DNA of 64,000 nucleotides, taken from assembly GCA_022701365.1 (NCBI GenBank), contig JAKUHH010000184.1:186001-250000 (forward strand), read 5' to 3'. Made by a program: the position numbers and the translations under genes. This DNA is from Mycocentrospora acerina (Eukaryota > Ascomycota > Dothideomycetes > Pleosporales). The notes beneath the pieces are model-generated. The model ran no database searches, was not told where the DNA came from, and saw only the letters and a list, made by a program, of their open reading frames with translations. Below, piece by piece: positions 45,719 to 55,988 of this stretch (positions are counted from its first letter, which is position 1; each line of letters begins with the position of its first letter).

Positions 45719-47097
45719 ATGGGCATGGGAGAGACCATCACCGTCATCAACAAGTCGGGCAAGGTTGTGAGCAATGTAAGTCAGCAACGATAAGGGCACG
45801 AGCCTGTCCGATAAGGATCCTGCTGACCCTTTTCCACTAGAGCAAGCACTTTGTCAGCATCTTCAAAGAAGCAAAAGCCAGCTACCGCGAGCGCAAAGCA
45901 GAAATCAAGGCAGAGAAAGATGCCGTGATTCGCGAAAGGCAGCTGAGCGAGGGCGTCAGGTCCATCAAATTGATCGACGACGACCTCCAGTCCCGAGCAT
46001 CGCACCGCTCCCATCGCTCGTCCAGGTCCCGCCATCACGCTCGCCCACCGCTCGAGCGCGGCCACACTGACTTTGAGTCGCCTCGCGCTAGTCGCGACCG
46101 CTTCGCCGACTTTGCTGGCGATGGGCGTACAGTCGCGCGCCGCAGTATTGATTTACCCGTTGCACGCAGGCCATCGCGTGCTGTAGCTGATGATGACCTA
46201 TGCTATGGCGATGTTCCCCCGCCACTGGCAGAGCAGCCCAACTACAACGACGGCGAGCTAACGGAGAAAGCCTCCAAGATCACCATGCTGCTTGAAGAGG
46301 CCAACTGCCTACAGTACAGTGCGACAACTGCCATTGAGAATTTGCAAAAGAACCCCGAGGCACTCGCCGCCGTTTCCCTCACACTAGCCGAGATCAGCGC
46401 CCTTGCCACAAAATTCGGCCCTGGCGTACTCGTCACCCTCAAGGGTAGTTTTCCCGCTGTTGCCGCCCTGCTCCTGAGCCCACAGTTCTTGATTGCCGGT
46501 GGTGTAGCCGTAGGCGTGACCATCGTCGCGCTCGGCGGATTCAAAATCATGAGGAAGATTCAAGCCCCAAAGGAAGAGGAGAAGCAGCCTATCGCAATGG
46601 CCGCTATACCCGCCCCGCAACAACAACCACGTATCGAAGCTGTCGAGGAACCGCCGCAGTTGCTCGACGAGCTTGAGCCACAAGAACTCTCTCGTGTAGA
46701 AAAATGGCGCCGTGGCATTGCCGACATAGAAGCCGAGAGCGGAGGAACCACTGTCGACGGCGAGTTTGTTACCCCAGGTGCCTCGCGCCAGCTTGTCGCC
46801 GCTGGGGTCCTTGATGAAGAGGATCTAAAGTCTCGTCGCAGCCTACGCATCCGGGAAGATGGCGAGCGCAAAAGATCTCACCGCGCCAAAAGCGAGCGCA
46901 GTGTGCGAAGCGAAAAAGGGGGCAGTGTAAGGGGTGAGCGACCAAGCCATGCAACTCGTAGCAAGAGCGGAGATGCGAGAAGTAAATCCGGTGAGACGAA
47001 GAAGAGTAAGAGTTCCAAGGAGGCAGCCCCCAAGAAAAAGGAGAAAGAACCGAGTGACTTGAGGATGTTGTTCCGCTCGCACACTGCTGCTGTTTGA
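45719..47097 (+). CDS. Fungal conserved protein with one C-terminal-half membrane hairpin
   Basis: 437-aa protein of unknown function. Exon 1 (45719-45775) encodes MGMGETITVINKSGKVVSN; a 65-bp phase-0 intron (CTGAC branch, CCACTAG acceptor) leads to exon 2, 45841-47097. MGxxxT at the start fits N-myristoylation. The chain continues with a basic helix (SIFKEAKASYRERKAEIKAE), a Ser/Arg-rich segment, then a conserved helical block LTEKASKITMLLEEANCLQY and a hydrophobic hairpin (FPAVAALLLSPQFLIAGGVA plus VGVTIVALGGFKIM) around residues 240-275. The last 100 residues are Ser/Lys/Arg-rich and disordered, ending MLFRSHTAAV. Probably membrane-anchored. Orthologues occur across filamentous ascomycetes as I remember them, without a known role. 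Confidence 0.8.
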
Positions 47098-49326
47098 TGA
47101 TTTTGTCTTCACGCGATACGATACGATTCGACGAGCAATACTTTTCTTTTTTTTTCTCGGGTTTAAACATCACGGCATCTGGCGTTTTTTGGGTTTGCCA
47201 TTTAGCGTTGCTTTGATTTTCTCGTATACCATCAAGACTCTGCTACGCAGCATTACATCGTCATCGCCTTCTTCTAGTTTTGGGATAAAAGGAGTGTTAT
47301 AGTATCGAAGCATAATTTCATATGCCTTTCTTCTAAGTCATATCGCCATCATCTCGCTTCTTATCCAACTACATCATCAGCTAGTTTAAGCGCATATTTG
47401 ATCTGACCGACCAATCTTTCCACAGAGTAGTCTGTTAATATCTTGGAGTTTCAGAGCATCCCGGTTGCTAACAAAGACTTAGTGCACAAAATAGCAAGTC
47501 TATGCCCATGGTGACTATTCATTCACATACATCTACACATCGTTGCCCCTCTCCTCTTGTCATCTAATACCTGTTGCACAACTATCCGACAAAGCACACA
47601 TTTTTCCACTTCGCCAAGTCTTGTCTTCTACACACTCATCTTACTTTTTATTCAAGATAGAACACAGCCCAACTAACTTCTTCCCCCACACCAGAACACA
47701 GCCTCAACATCCACCCTCTTTCTCTACCATACAATTCAATCCAATTTTCATCCCCTTTGGCACACGTCACACCCTACCTTTCAAAGCCACTATTCGCTTC
47801 AATAGAGTTCCCACCCCCCAACACCCTCCTCAAAGTTACTCGACGCCTTCGTCCTCCTCAGCATCGATAACTGTTCGCGCTTGGAAACATTCTCCAGCCC
47901 CTCCACAGTCCCAAACCCACGTGAATTCTGTCTCCCACGCACCGCCGTACTACGACGAAGACCCCCCTCCCCACTAGAAGAAGTACAAAGACGCAGCTCG
48001 TCTGCACGAGAACACACATCCTCATCTGGCATAGTAGCATATCTTTGAATCCCGCCACAATAGAGCGAAGATGGCAAAGACCCACATACATCGCGCACCA
48101 CGGGTTCACCCGTCCGCAGCAAACAGTCTACGGGGCGTTCAAACCTCGACGTCCCCAGGGGACTTACACCACGGTGAGCGAAACCCCGTGTTGTAAGCTT
48201 GCGGGGCTGTTCTGCAGGAGAGCAGGGCGGGCTTACCGACGAGTATTGGTCACGTTCGGTGGGAGCACCATGCACGTACCTCGTCACGTTAGAAGACGTC
48301 ATAGCGGGATACGTGTCGTGTGGAGTGGAGGCATGACGTAAGTCTCCCCTGTTGGGGCTAGCATTCTGCAGGCAGATAGGAGTGCAGGATGTAATAGAGA
48401 TGTGGTAGGGGTGTGATTCAGATGCATGTCCAGAGTTGTCCGTGTGGGATCTAGAGGGCATGATGAGTCCCATGCGTCGCTGTGCTTGGTAAGTAGGTAG
48501 GTAGGTGTTTTAACTTTACAGGTCCTTAGGGTATTAGTTTCTGCGATGTGTTTTGAGTGCGTTGTTTGTTTCTGGGATTCGTAGGGGGAATATGACGCTG
48601 GGGAGTGATACATTTGTTTGTCAATGATCGTGCTTTCACATCGTGTGGGTGGGTAAGAGGCGACACTGTGGACGTATTTCAGTGAATTACTTTCATAGGA
48701 CGGTAAAGTCTAGGCGCTGTTGACATGGTGTTGATACCATGTTTGTAACGCGGGGGTTAAATGGAATGTGTGCGTATGTGAAGTGAAAGCCAACCCAGAA
48801 GAGTGAATGGTCAGACCTCCCAAAAGGTAAGCTGTAGTAAGTTGTGTAGTTTACATTATGCTCACATCCGGACTACCAGGTTCGGTCTTGTAATTTTCTC
48901 CTTTTTGCGAGCACTTGTGGATGAACTGAGAAATTTCGATAGCTTGAGATGTTTCCCGGTGCTCAATATCATTACTTGAGTTCTAGAATCCCGTACGGGA
49001 GGTCTGAAAAACGTGATTTTCGACCTTGGATATGTGAAATTAAATTGCACTTGATGAACAGACCTGAACTCCCCTAAAACTAATATTTTTTCGCTTCTTG
49101 TATGACATCAGTATCTGAGTTGAGATATACACCCTATCGAGAGGCAGATTCGCTACTAAAATCTCACAAGTTTATCGTTCGCGAACTTGTAAGGTTATGG
49201 GTGGAGTAGTGACAGTCTCCCACGAGAACTACCGCATTGTCGATCATGCTGTCGATTGCCCTGTTAGTTCAACACTATCTAGTAAAGACCTGATCAACAA
49301 ATCGATTTGTTGATATTGACTAGCGA
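47098..49326. other. Gene-poor region with one doubtful ORF
   Basis: No recognised gene. The minus frame 47799-48473 (224 codons) is open and Ser/Arg-rich but has no domain, and the plus frame 47543-47977 overlaps it, so neither is called. GTAG-rich simple repeats are at 48488-48508. A 22-bp perfect palindrome near the right end is listed separately. Confidence 0.4.
49293..49314. repeat. 22-bp perfect palindrome
   Basis: ATCAACAAATC followed by its exact reverse complement GATTTGTTGAT, centred on ATCGAT. A second, imperfect palindrome (GATCAC with GTGATC) follows at 49325-49342. Located just past the 3' end of the HET relic. Confidence 0.85.
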
Positions 49327-51694
49327 TCACACAATTGTGATCATACAGTCACTCAGGCTATTCCGAACTTCGCTTTCCCCCTCGTCGAAATGCTTAGATA
49401 CTAAAAACCCCACTCTTTCGAAAGTATTGTCATTCACATAGTGTAGTAAGAGACTCCATATCCTATTAACTGGGTTTAAAAAGTAGTCTTCTTGAGCCTG
49501 AGAGAATGTACGCTCCGTGAGGGATATACCACCCCGGTATAAACGATATATGCTCATGTCAGAGTTTGGATTCATTAATCCATATTCAATGAGGTCGTAT
49601 TCTACGTTGGCTTCCTGCCCATCGACAGTGAAATTCGAATGGATGGAAACAGATCTGATTCCTGAACTCCTGACAGAGAAGTGTCGTGTATCTTGTCCTG
49701 CACTTTTCTCTCTGTGTTTGAGGCAATATAGCCGACCACTACCTTTGATTACCAATCGTCCCGTTGCGACTGTACCCATCAGGTCAAGGGATGATGGTAT
49801 ACACTCGGCATGGACGACTTCAACCCAACTGTTAGAATCCTTCTTAATTCACGTCACAGAGCAAGTCAAGTCTCTGTATGGTATACAGGAAGAGTAGTAT
49901 TATTTGATAGACAAATCGCTGCCTACTCAGCAACATTTCTTTAATAGTCTACATTATAGATGAGGGAAACCTAGTAAGTACTAACCAAGGACATTTTTTG
50001 TATGTGATTTAGTACAATAGTAATTACTAAATTACTAGATCTAATCTTGATTGGTTTAGTCAGTTAGTAATTGCTAAATTTCCCCATCTATGGTCTACAT
50101 AATGGTCTCTTAGTGTTCCGGGTGGTAGCGGACACAGAGAGAGGGGTATTAAGTTTCCATAGTGACCCGTTACATCCTACGGTGGTACTCGGCACATAGG
50201 AGTAACCTCCGTTGGACATGACCAGGATGTATTCCTGACACCAACAGGCGGCACTCTCTGCATCCACTTGTGCTCTTTCAATATGCTCGCCTTTCGAGAA
50301 TAATATCGGGCCCTCAACTGACACCCAAGACCAAGAAGGGGCGCGCCACTTTTTCAGTTCCTTGGTATGATATCGCTGTGGCTTGATACCAAGCTCAGAG
50401 TGAGAAGACCACATCAAATCAGCCCACAGGTTTTCTCTCCAAAGGCCAGCCAGGTATGCACTCTTCAGGCGGTGTTGATAATGCTGCGCGAGTCCAGAGA
50501 AGGCCGGCAGGCGATCTTCTTCATGGCTAAGTAGGAGCCATGTGAATTCTTCGACCATCAAGTGCCATTGCAGTTGGAGCTTCTTAGTTGAAAATCCTAG
50601 AAAAAGGGACAGGCTGTGGTTATAATTTATTCCATGACTTGCTCCCGAACACTCACAAGGTGTTGCTTCTCTACATTCCCAACTTAGCTCTTCGCCAAAA
50701 TACAGGACTCGAGGTGCCAGCAGCCTCTCCTGGTAGATCCAAGCTCGTGTCATGAGGGCGTAATTTTCGTGATCAAGGTTCGAGCTAGTACTTTCAGCTC
50801 TATGATAGTCCAAAGGTATCCTAGAACAGATAGTGCATGAAGACCATCTCCCATTTGGCCGACGTAACTTTTCAAGCTCGGAAAGTGTTTTTCATCCTGG
50901 TGAAACAGCGATTTTAAATCGTCTCGCGAAATAGCCGCTCCGCTCGTGAGAAAAGAGCCTTCATATATTTGTGCCATTCTCGACCCTTCACTTGCCCAGT
51001 CATCTTCGTCGTGTTGGATTATGCAAAGCTTGTCAATCCAGAGATACTGTATTCCAAGCATGCGGCATATCTCTATAGCATTCTGGAACAAAACAGGTAG
51101 ATAAACCCACGAATATTGTTCTGATAGCTGGCATAGGTTTCTCTTGTACACAAAATAGTCGAAGATTCCCCCCAACAGTGACTGAGACAAATATGTGGGT
51201 CAGATAAATCATCCGTTTTAAGCAGTTTGATGAAGTCGTTTGATTTCCCAAGATCGAGTAATCTAGTAGGGAGTGCTGCGTTGCTCTGACTTGAACATCT
51301 TTTGTGATTAAGATTGCAATTATGAATATATTGCTGGACTTGATGGAAACTGGCTTCTGGGGCCGTGTTACCCGAAAGATGTGTCTTGCGATTGACTATG
51401 CTCCATGGTAAAGATTGAATGTCTAGGTGAACAGATGTAATTGGCGATTTAGCTACCTGTTTGCTTGGGTATCATATAAAACGTTTAATTTAACGAAATA
51501 TCGAGACAGGGCGAATGGAGCTCACTATGAGAAGTGTAAAGCTCCACAACGCTGTGCTTTTCAATGAATTTAGCCGACGCCAACAGACTTCCATTTTGGT
51601 CCCTGTTGTAGAGTGAAATATGTTGTATGTCATGCATCGTGTGCAAATTGAACCCAATGGTGTAAAAAGCAGCGATTATAATTGTACATGCCAT
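49327..51694 (-). pseudogene. Disrupted HET-domain (heterokaryon incompatibility) gene
   Basis: Remains of a HET-domain gene; intact members trigger cell death after fusion of unlike hyphae. Reading from the right, pieces give an N-terminal segment (51485-51694), then the block PTRLLDLG, the hallmark LSHCWG (about 51171-51188), YLWIDKLCIIQ (about 51030), WIYQERLLAPRVLYFGEEL (about 50720) and APSWSWVSVEG (about 50320), with a C-terminal piece at 49327-49779. The order is that of a full HET protein of roughly 650-700 residues. Breaks seen: a frame change near 51110 between LSHCWG and WIDKLCI, another near 50900, and a stop contributed by a 138-bp MITE at 49955-50092. Some gaps may be introns, so the exact number of lesions is uncertain, but it cannot encode a normal protein as read. 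Confidence 0.82.
49955..50092. mobile_element. hAT-like MITE inserted in the HET gene
   Basis: 138-bp element with terminal inverted repeats TATAGATGAGGGAAA and (reverse complement of the other end) CATAGATGGGGAAAT. It is flanked by a perfect 8-bp direct repeat GTCTACAT at 49947-49954 and 50093-50100, the target duplication expected of hAT elements. The interior is AT-rich and non-coding. It ends the upstream HET frame with a TAG. Confidence 0.88.
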
Positions 51695-52838
51695 GCACTG
51701 GTTTCTGGCCCTATAGATAATTTTCTGGGATTCAAGAGTGGGATAATTACTTGCCTATCTAACTGCTCTCCAGTCAAATATTGATGCGTTCATGTCAAGG
51801 CTTCCCTGACAGATCGGTTTGACCGCTCGCCTGAGAGCTACGTAGTTCAGAATACTTAAGGCGTGTTCGCCCATGGTCTGAAATGGCAAGCTAAACTACT
51901 AGCAGCAGCTTAGAGTTAATCAATCTCGAGCTTGCAAATCACATGGTAGTCTTACAATCTGAGCGTATTGTAGTGTGTGTTGCTCGAATCAGCCCCAGAA
52001 CGGTGACCGATAAGCTGTTGGTCGGTCGGCTCGGCTTTCTTCTATACCTGGGTCTTGCTATGTCCAGGTGGGATGAGATCATGCAACACGTGAAGTGTAA
52101 TTTCAAATCTCGGCTACGGCGGAGGATGATAAAACACTTGAATAAAACACGGTAAATCCAGATTTGATAATCTGAAATAGTACTGGTGGATTAGTTAGGA
52201 GGAAAATATAATTTTCGTTACATGATCAAGACTAAGACTGGTTTGTATCATACGATTCATGGCTGTCGATGTTGACTCCATTATTCTACAAAGACATACT
52301 TCTTATTCCCCCTACGACCTTTGCCTAAATCTTTCAGATCTTAGTCTAGATTCTTGGCCATGCCAATTTCGTTTATTGCAACAATGTGATGACGAAAAAA
52401 GTGCACTATTTCCACTAGATGCAGATAAGAAATTAATGGTTGCCAGATGGCGCGCCATCAAGACGAGTATATCACGTAGCGTAATGCGGGCATAATTAAG
52501 TTATTATCTTCTAGCAGCAGGTATGAAAAGCTTCATTGTGAAGCTCTCATGACCAAACAATCTTAGCAAAACATGCAATGCAAAATCGTAGGAAAAAGTC
52601 CATCTTTTTGAGTGCTAGACAATAACAATAGAAAACGATACACTTTGTTCAATCCTCAATTAAGGTCAATTCATGACAAGTCTACTTTTTGAATCCTTTT
52701 TAGCATTGAGACTTAAGTGCGCAACGATAAATGGTATGTTTGATGGGATGATAATATTTTTCATTTATTAAGCTACGAATGCAGTCTGAACGTGTTGTTC
52801 TTATCGTCAGGGCTCATTACATTCATAAATACATTTGT
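51695..52838. other. AT-rich spacer
   Basis: No gene recognised. The left end may contain a first exon of the HET relic: an acceptor-like TCTATAG lies at about 51715. Short frames at 51943 and 52259 have no domain. Confidence 0.4.
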
Positions 52839-53239
52839 CTATTTCTTATCACCAGTGTTGTGGATTACATTGGGAACCGCACGCTCAATCGACTCAGGCA
52901 GAATCTCTTGGATCTTCTTGGGGACAATCGAGTCCTCTCCATCGTTTAGGGCGTGGGTCTTGTTGGTGCTTTGACCGGGACCAGAAGAAGTGGGGTGAAT
53001 CTGTATCTGCAGTTAGCACTCATGTTTAAAGTACAATCGGAATTATCTTTGGGATGGACACGTACAGAATTAGGGAGAGCTTGCTCGACATCCTTGGGAA
53101 CTGCCTCCTGTGCCTTCTTGGGGACGGCAGATTGGCCGGAGGCGTGAGACTGGCCGGAAGACATTCTGATAGTCGATCGGGTGATTAATGCTTGTTGAAT
53201 TGGTCGTGTAAGAGTGCGGAGTTTGAGGGCAAATGGCAT
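52839..53239 (-). CDS. Small protein with two PKK-Q-E motif copies
   Basis: 113-aa protein from exons 53066-53239 and 52839-53006, joined across a 59-bp phase-0 intron (GTACGT donor, TGCTAAC branch region, CTGCAG acceptor). The N-terminus MPFALKLRTLTRP is basic and amphipathic and followed by LITRSTIRMSS, which suggests a mitochondrial targeting sequence. The rest has two copies of one motif: VPKKAQEAVPKDVEQALPNS and VPKKIQEILPESIERAVPNV, the second followed by IHNTGDKK. The splice joins copy 1 to a linker starting IQIHPTSSG, so the IHxT ending is present in both. Similar small proteins with this motif occur in other filamentous fungi as far as I recall; the function is unknown. An upstream Met at 53296 is possible. 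Confidence 0.72.
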
Positions 53240-54587
53240 GTTGATGAATGGAAATTGGTTGTGAACAGTCAAAGAATATATATGTACACGCTCCATGTAG
53301 CTTGGTGACGCCTCGAAATGTTTGATTGAGATGAAAGCGTCATACCGTCGTCGTCGATTCTAAATGAGCTCATGAGGCGTTGCGAATGTGTGATGGTCAA
53401 ACTGTAAACATGCGGTCATGGAGTCGGAGACTTTTGTCCGTTCCCCGCCCTCGCAGCTTGTTGTTCCTTACAACCAATCAAGCTGCGTCAACACAATTTC
53501 ATATCGTCAGTGTGGATTAAGTTGATTGTGTTGCGTTCATAGAACTTGGGTCCCTATGTACTGTTGCAGATGTGCAAGTCGTTAGCAGTTAGCCTATCTA
53601 CTGACCGGGTTCCTACGCTCCCGACTTTCCGCTCGCTCACAAAGTTCACAAAGTCTAGCATAGAACTTAAGTGCTGGAGTGGCGTCTCCAAAGGTGCCTT
53701 TGGGTGATCTGAGTGATGATTGCCACTCAGGCAGCAGGAAGATGTATTAGAGCCACCGCAATATACACTAGCTAGCATCAACATGCGCATGTGTGATCCC
53801 TGCGTAAGTGTCAGAATGCCACCTCGATGCCCAATGTAGAATAGGTAACTTTAGAGAAAGTATCAACGCGTCCGGTTATTGGCTGGTATCAAAGTAATAT
53901 TGTCTCTGGCCTCCTGCGAACAAATTCTCGGACTACAAGTAGTCGAAACACTGACTAGGAAGCCTGATATCTCCTTTTAGCAAATCTTTTCATGTTTTCA
54001 TTTTGACCTCATCTGTTGGGAGTTACTAAGACTAAAGACATAACACAGTACCAACTGTGCAAGTAAACGTAAAACGGAGAAGTCCACAATAAATTGACAA
54101 ACAAAACTTTCAATACCACAAGATCTGGACTATTCATTTATCACTCAACAGAGAAGAACGCCCAGAGACATCAATACACACCCGCTTTTCTGCAATGAAA
54201 AGGGCCCAACGTCACTATCTTTTGCCGATCTGATGAAGATGTAAATTTAATCCAGTTTCTGACTACTCTCCCCATTCCGAATCCAGTATTATTGGAAAAG
54301 TGGAAGTTGAGGAGTAAAGAGGAATATCCGATGTCCTAAGAGCAAATTTCTCATGACAAAATTATGTATGATTTGGCTAGTAGGCAGACTGGACGATAGG
54401 GAATGGAGAGAAAGTGGTAATTTGCTTGTGGAAACGGTGTGGCAAGGTTGTTTGAAGTTTGAAGCTTATTTATGTGCTGGTGCGAAAACAGAACGTCAAT
54501 ATCCTACTTCTATATTCCCAGGAAATACAACCTGAACGCCGCCCAATGTTGGCAAAATTGTGCCGGGTATCATCCGCATGAAAAAGT
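53240..54587. other. Gene-free spacer
   Basis: No gene, repeat or RNA recognised. The left end holds the promoter of the small protein gene and the right end the 3' flank of TFB3. Confidence 0.45.
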
Positions 54588-55656
54588 CTAGAAAAGGTCG
54601 TCCATATTGACGTCCATTCCACCTCCGGCTACAGCGACGGTACCTGCGTCCACCAACGGCTCTGTTCGTGCGTTGATCTCGTCTTCAATGAACACGCCGA
54701 AGCCGCCAAACGCCTCACGCAACGCACGAGTATAGAAGTCGCGCATATCATATCCGCCCACCAAATGTACAGGATCGTTCTTTTGACTTGTAAGCCAATC
54801 CACGTCGTAATCGTCCTGCAATGCAAAGTATTGTGGTTCGATACTCCAGCCATCAAATGGATCGAAGGGCGCCTCTGGTGGCGGCGCAACGCGCTTCTTC
54901 AGCCCATGGAATTTGAACCCGGTATCTTTCTTCGCATCGTCGGATTTTCCAAACGAATCAGGAGCTAGCGCAGACTTTAATGTCTTGCGCTGTGTAGCCC
55001 CTTTCTTAAGATGTGATGTGTCGCTGCTATCTGGTTCGACAGCGCGCCTAATAGCGTAGGGGTCAAGCTCTGCTTTCTGGAAGTCCTCCCATTTTCGTAG
55101 CCGACGCTCGGTCTCCTCAACATCTGTCCTCAAGATCAGATTCCACGTGATTTCTTCGACTTGCTCGAGGTAGTCGTTGTAGTCTTTGAGCGTCTCAAAG
55201 TCTTCCTCTTTCTTCGTCATCCTAAATCATCATTAGCCTCTAGAGATTCTTCAGCTCCTGAGATACTACTCACGCCCTTGCTACCCGACTTCGAATGTCT
55301 ACCTCTCTTTCCACCTCCAGGTCCTCAAACGTCTGCTTCCTAAACTTGCCCTTCCTTAGTGTCCTCGCACAACCGGCAATAGGGCATGGTGCAGGCCCGT
55401 GACTGAAGATTCGATCCACACACGACTCGCACATGACATGATAACACTCTGGATTGATCTTGAAGCGCATGTTTTGGTTGAGGTAACGTCGTGACTTGCA
55501 TACGGGGCAAATGTCTTCGATAGGGTCAGCGATAGGGTTTTGGGTACGGGGACGCTGTATGGACAAGCTATGTAGGGATTTAAAGAGATTTGACGCACCA
55601 TCATCTGCGTCCATCTTTGAAGTCGCGCCGTTTGCGCTGGAAAGCTGCTTCGACAT
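54588..55656 (-). CDS. TFB3: TFIIH/CAK assembly subunit TFB3 (MAT1)
   Basis: RING-finger subunit of TFIIH that links the Kin28-Ccl1 kinase to core TFIIH and acts in RNA polymerase II initiation and nucleotide-excision repair. Exon 1 (55274-55656) and exon 2 (54588-55221) are joined over a 52-bp phase-2 intron, giving 338 aa. The C3HC4 RING near residues 50-95 reads CPVCKSRRYLNQNMRF, then PECYHVMCESCVDRIF and CPIAGC. The family block after it spans the junction: FRKQTFEDLEVEREVDIR, RVARAMTKKEEDF, then NDYLEQVEEITWNL. The C-terminal part with the kinase-binding region (GGYDMRDFYTRALREAF) is complete, ending MDVNMDDLF. The start is the first Met; it lies 332 bp from the divergent URI1 start. Confidence 0.95.
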
Positions 55657-55988
55657 GGCGGATGTGAGGCAGAGGTCGTGGCAATGCTGAGGCTGGAGCT
55701 TGAACGCGAAGACGCGATTAGTGATGACTAAGCGATGCTCATAGAGAAGTTGCAGAACGTGGTGGAAATTGCTGTATCAATCAGGATTTGAAATTCACTT
55801 TGTGAAGACATCCAGAACTGTGTAAGGAACAGTCAACTTGACACAAGTGGTTTGTTGGAGTTTCTTGATCGCATGGTCCCCTTGCAGGACTAGCGCGCCA
55901 AGATCGGCCACTTTTGTTCGAACTTCGCGCAAATTCCGTCAGCCTTCTCCTACCCCTCCACTCCAGGTGTCACTCACCATTATCAACA
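55657..55988. promoter_or_regulatory. Compact bidirectional promoter TFB3/URI1
   Basis: 332 bp separate the two divergent starts, both belonging to RNA polymerase II-related genes. A CT-rich tract (CTTCTCCTACCCCTCC) at about 55941-55956 precedes URI1. No TATA box is evident on either side. Confidence 0.6.

Noticed and set aside
47799..48473. 224-codon minus-strand ORF
   Set aside because: Ser/Arg-rich without domain and overlapped by another open frame; coding status cannot be supported.
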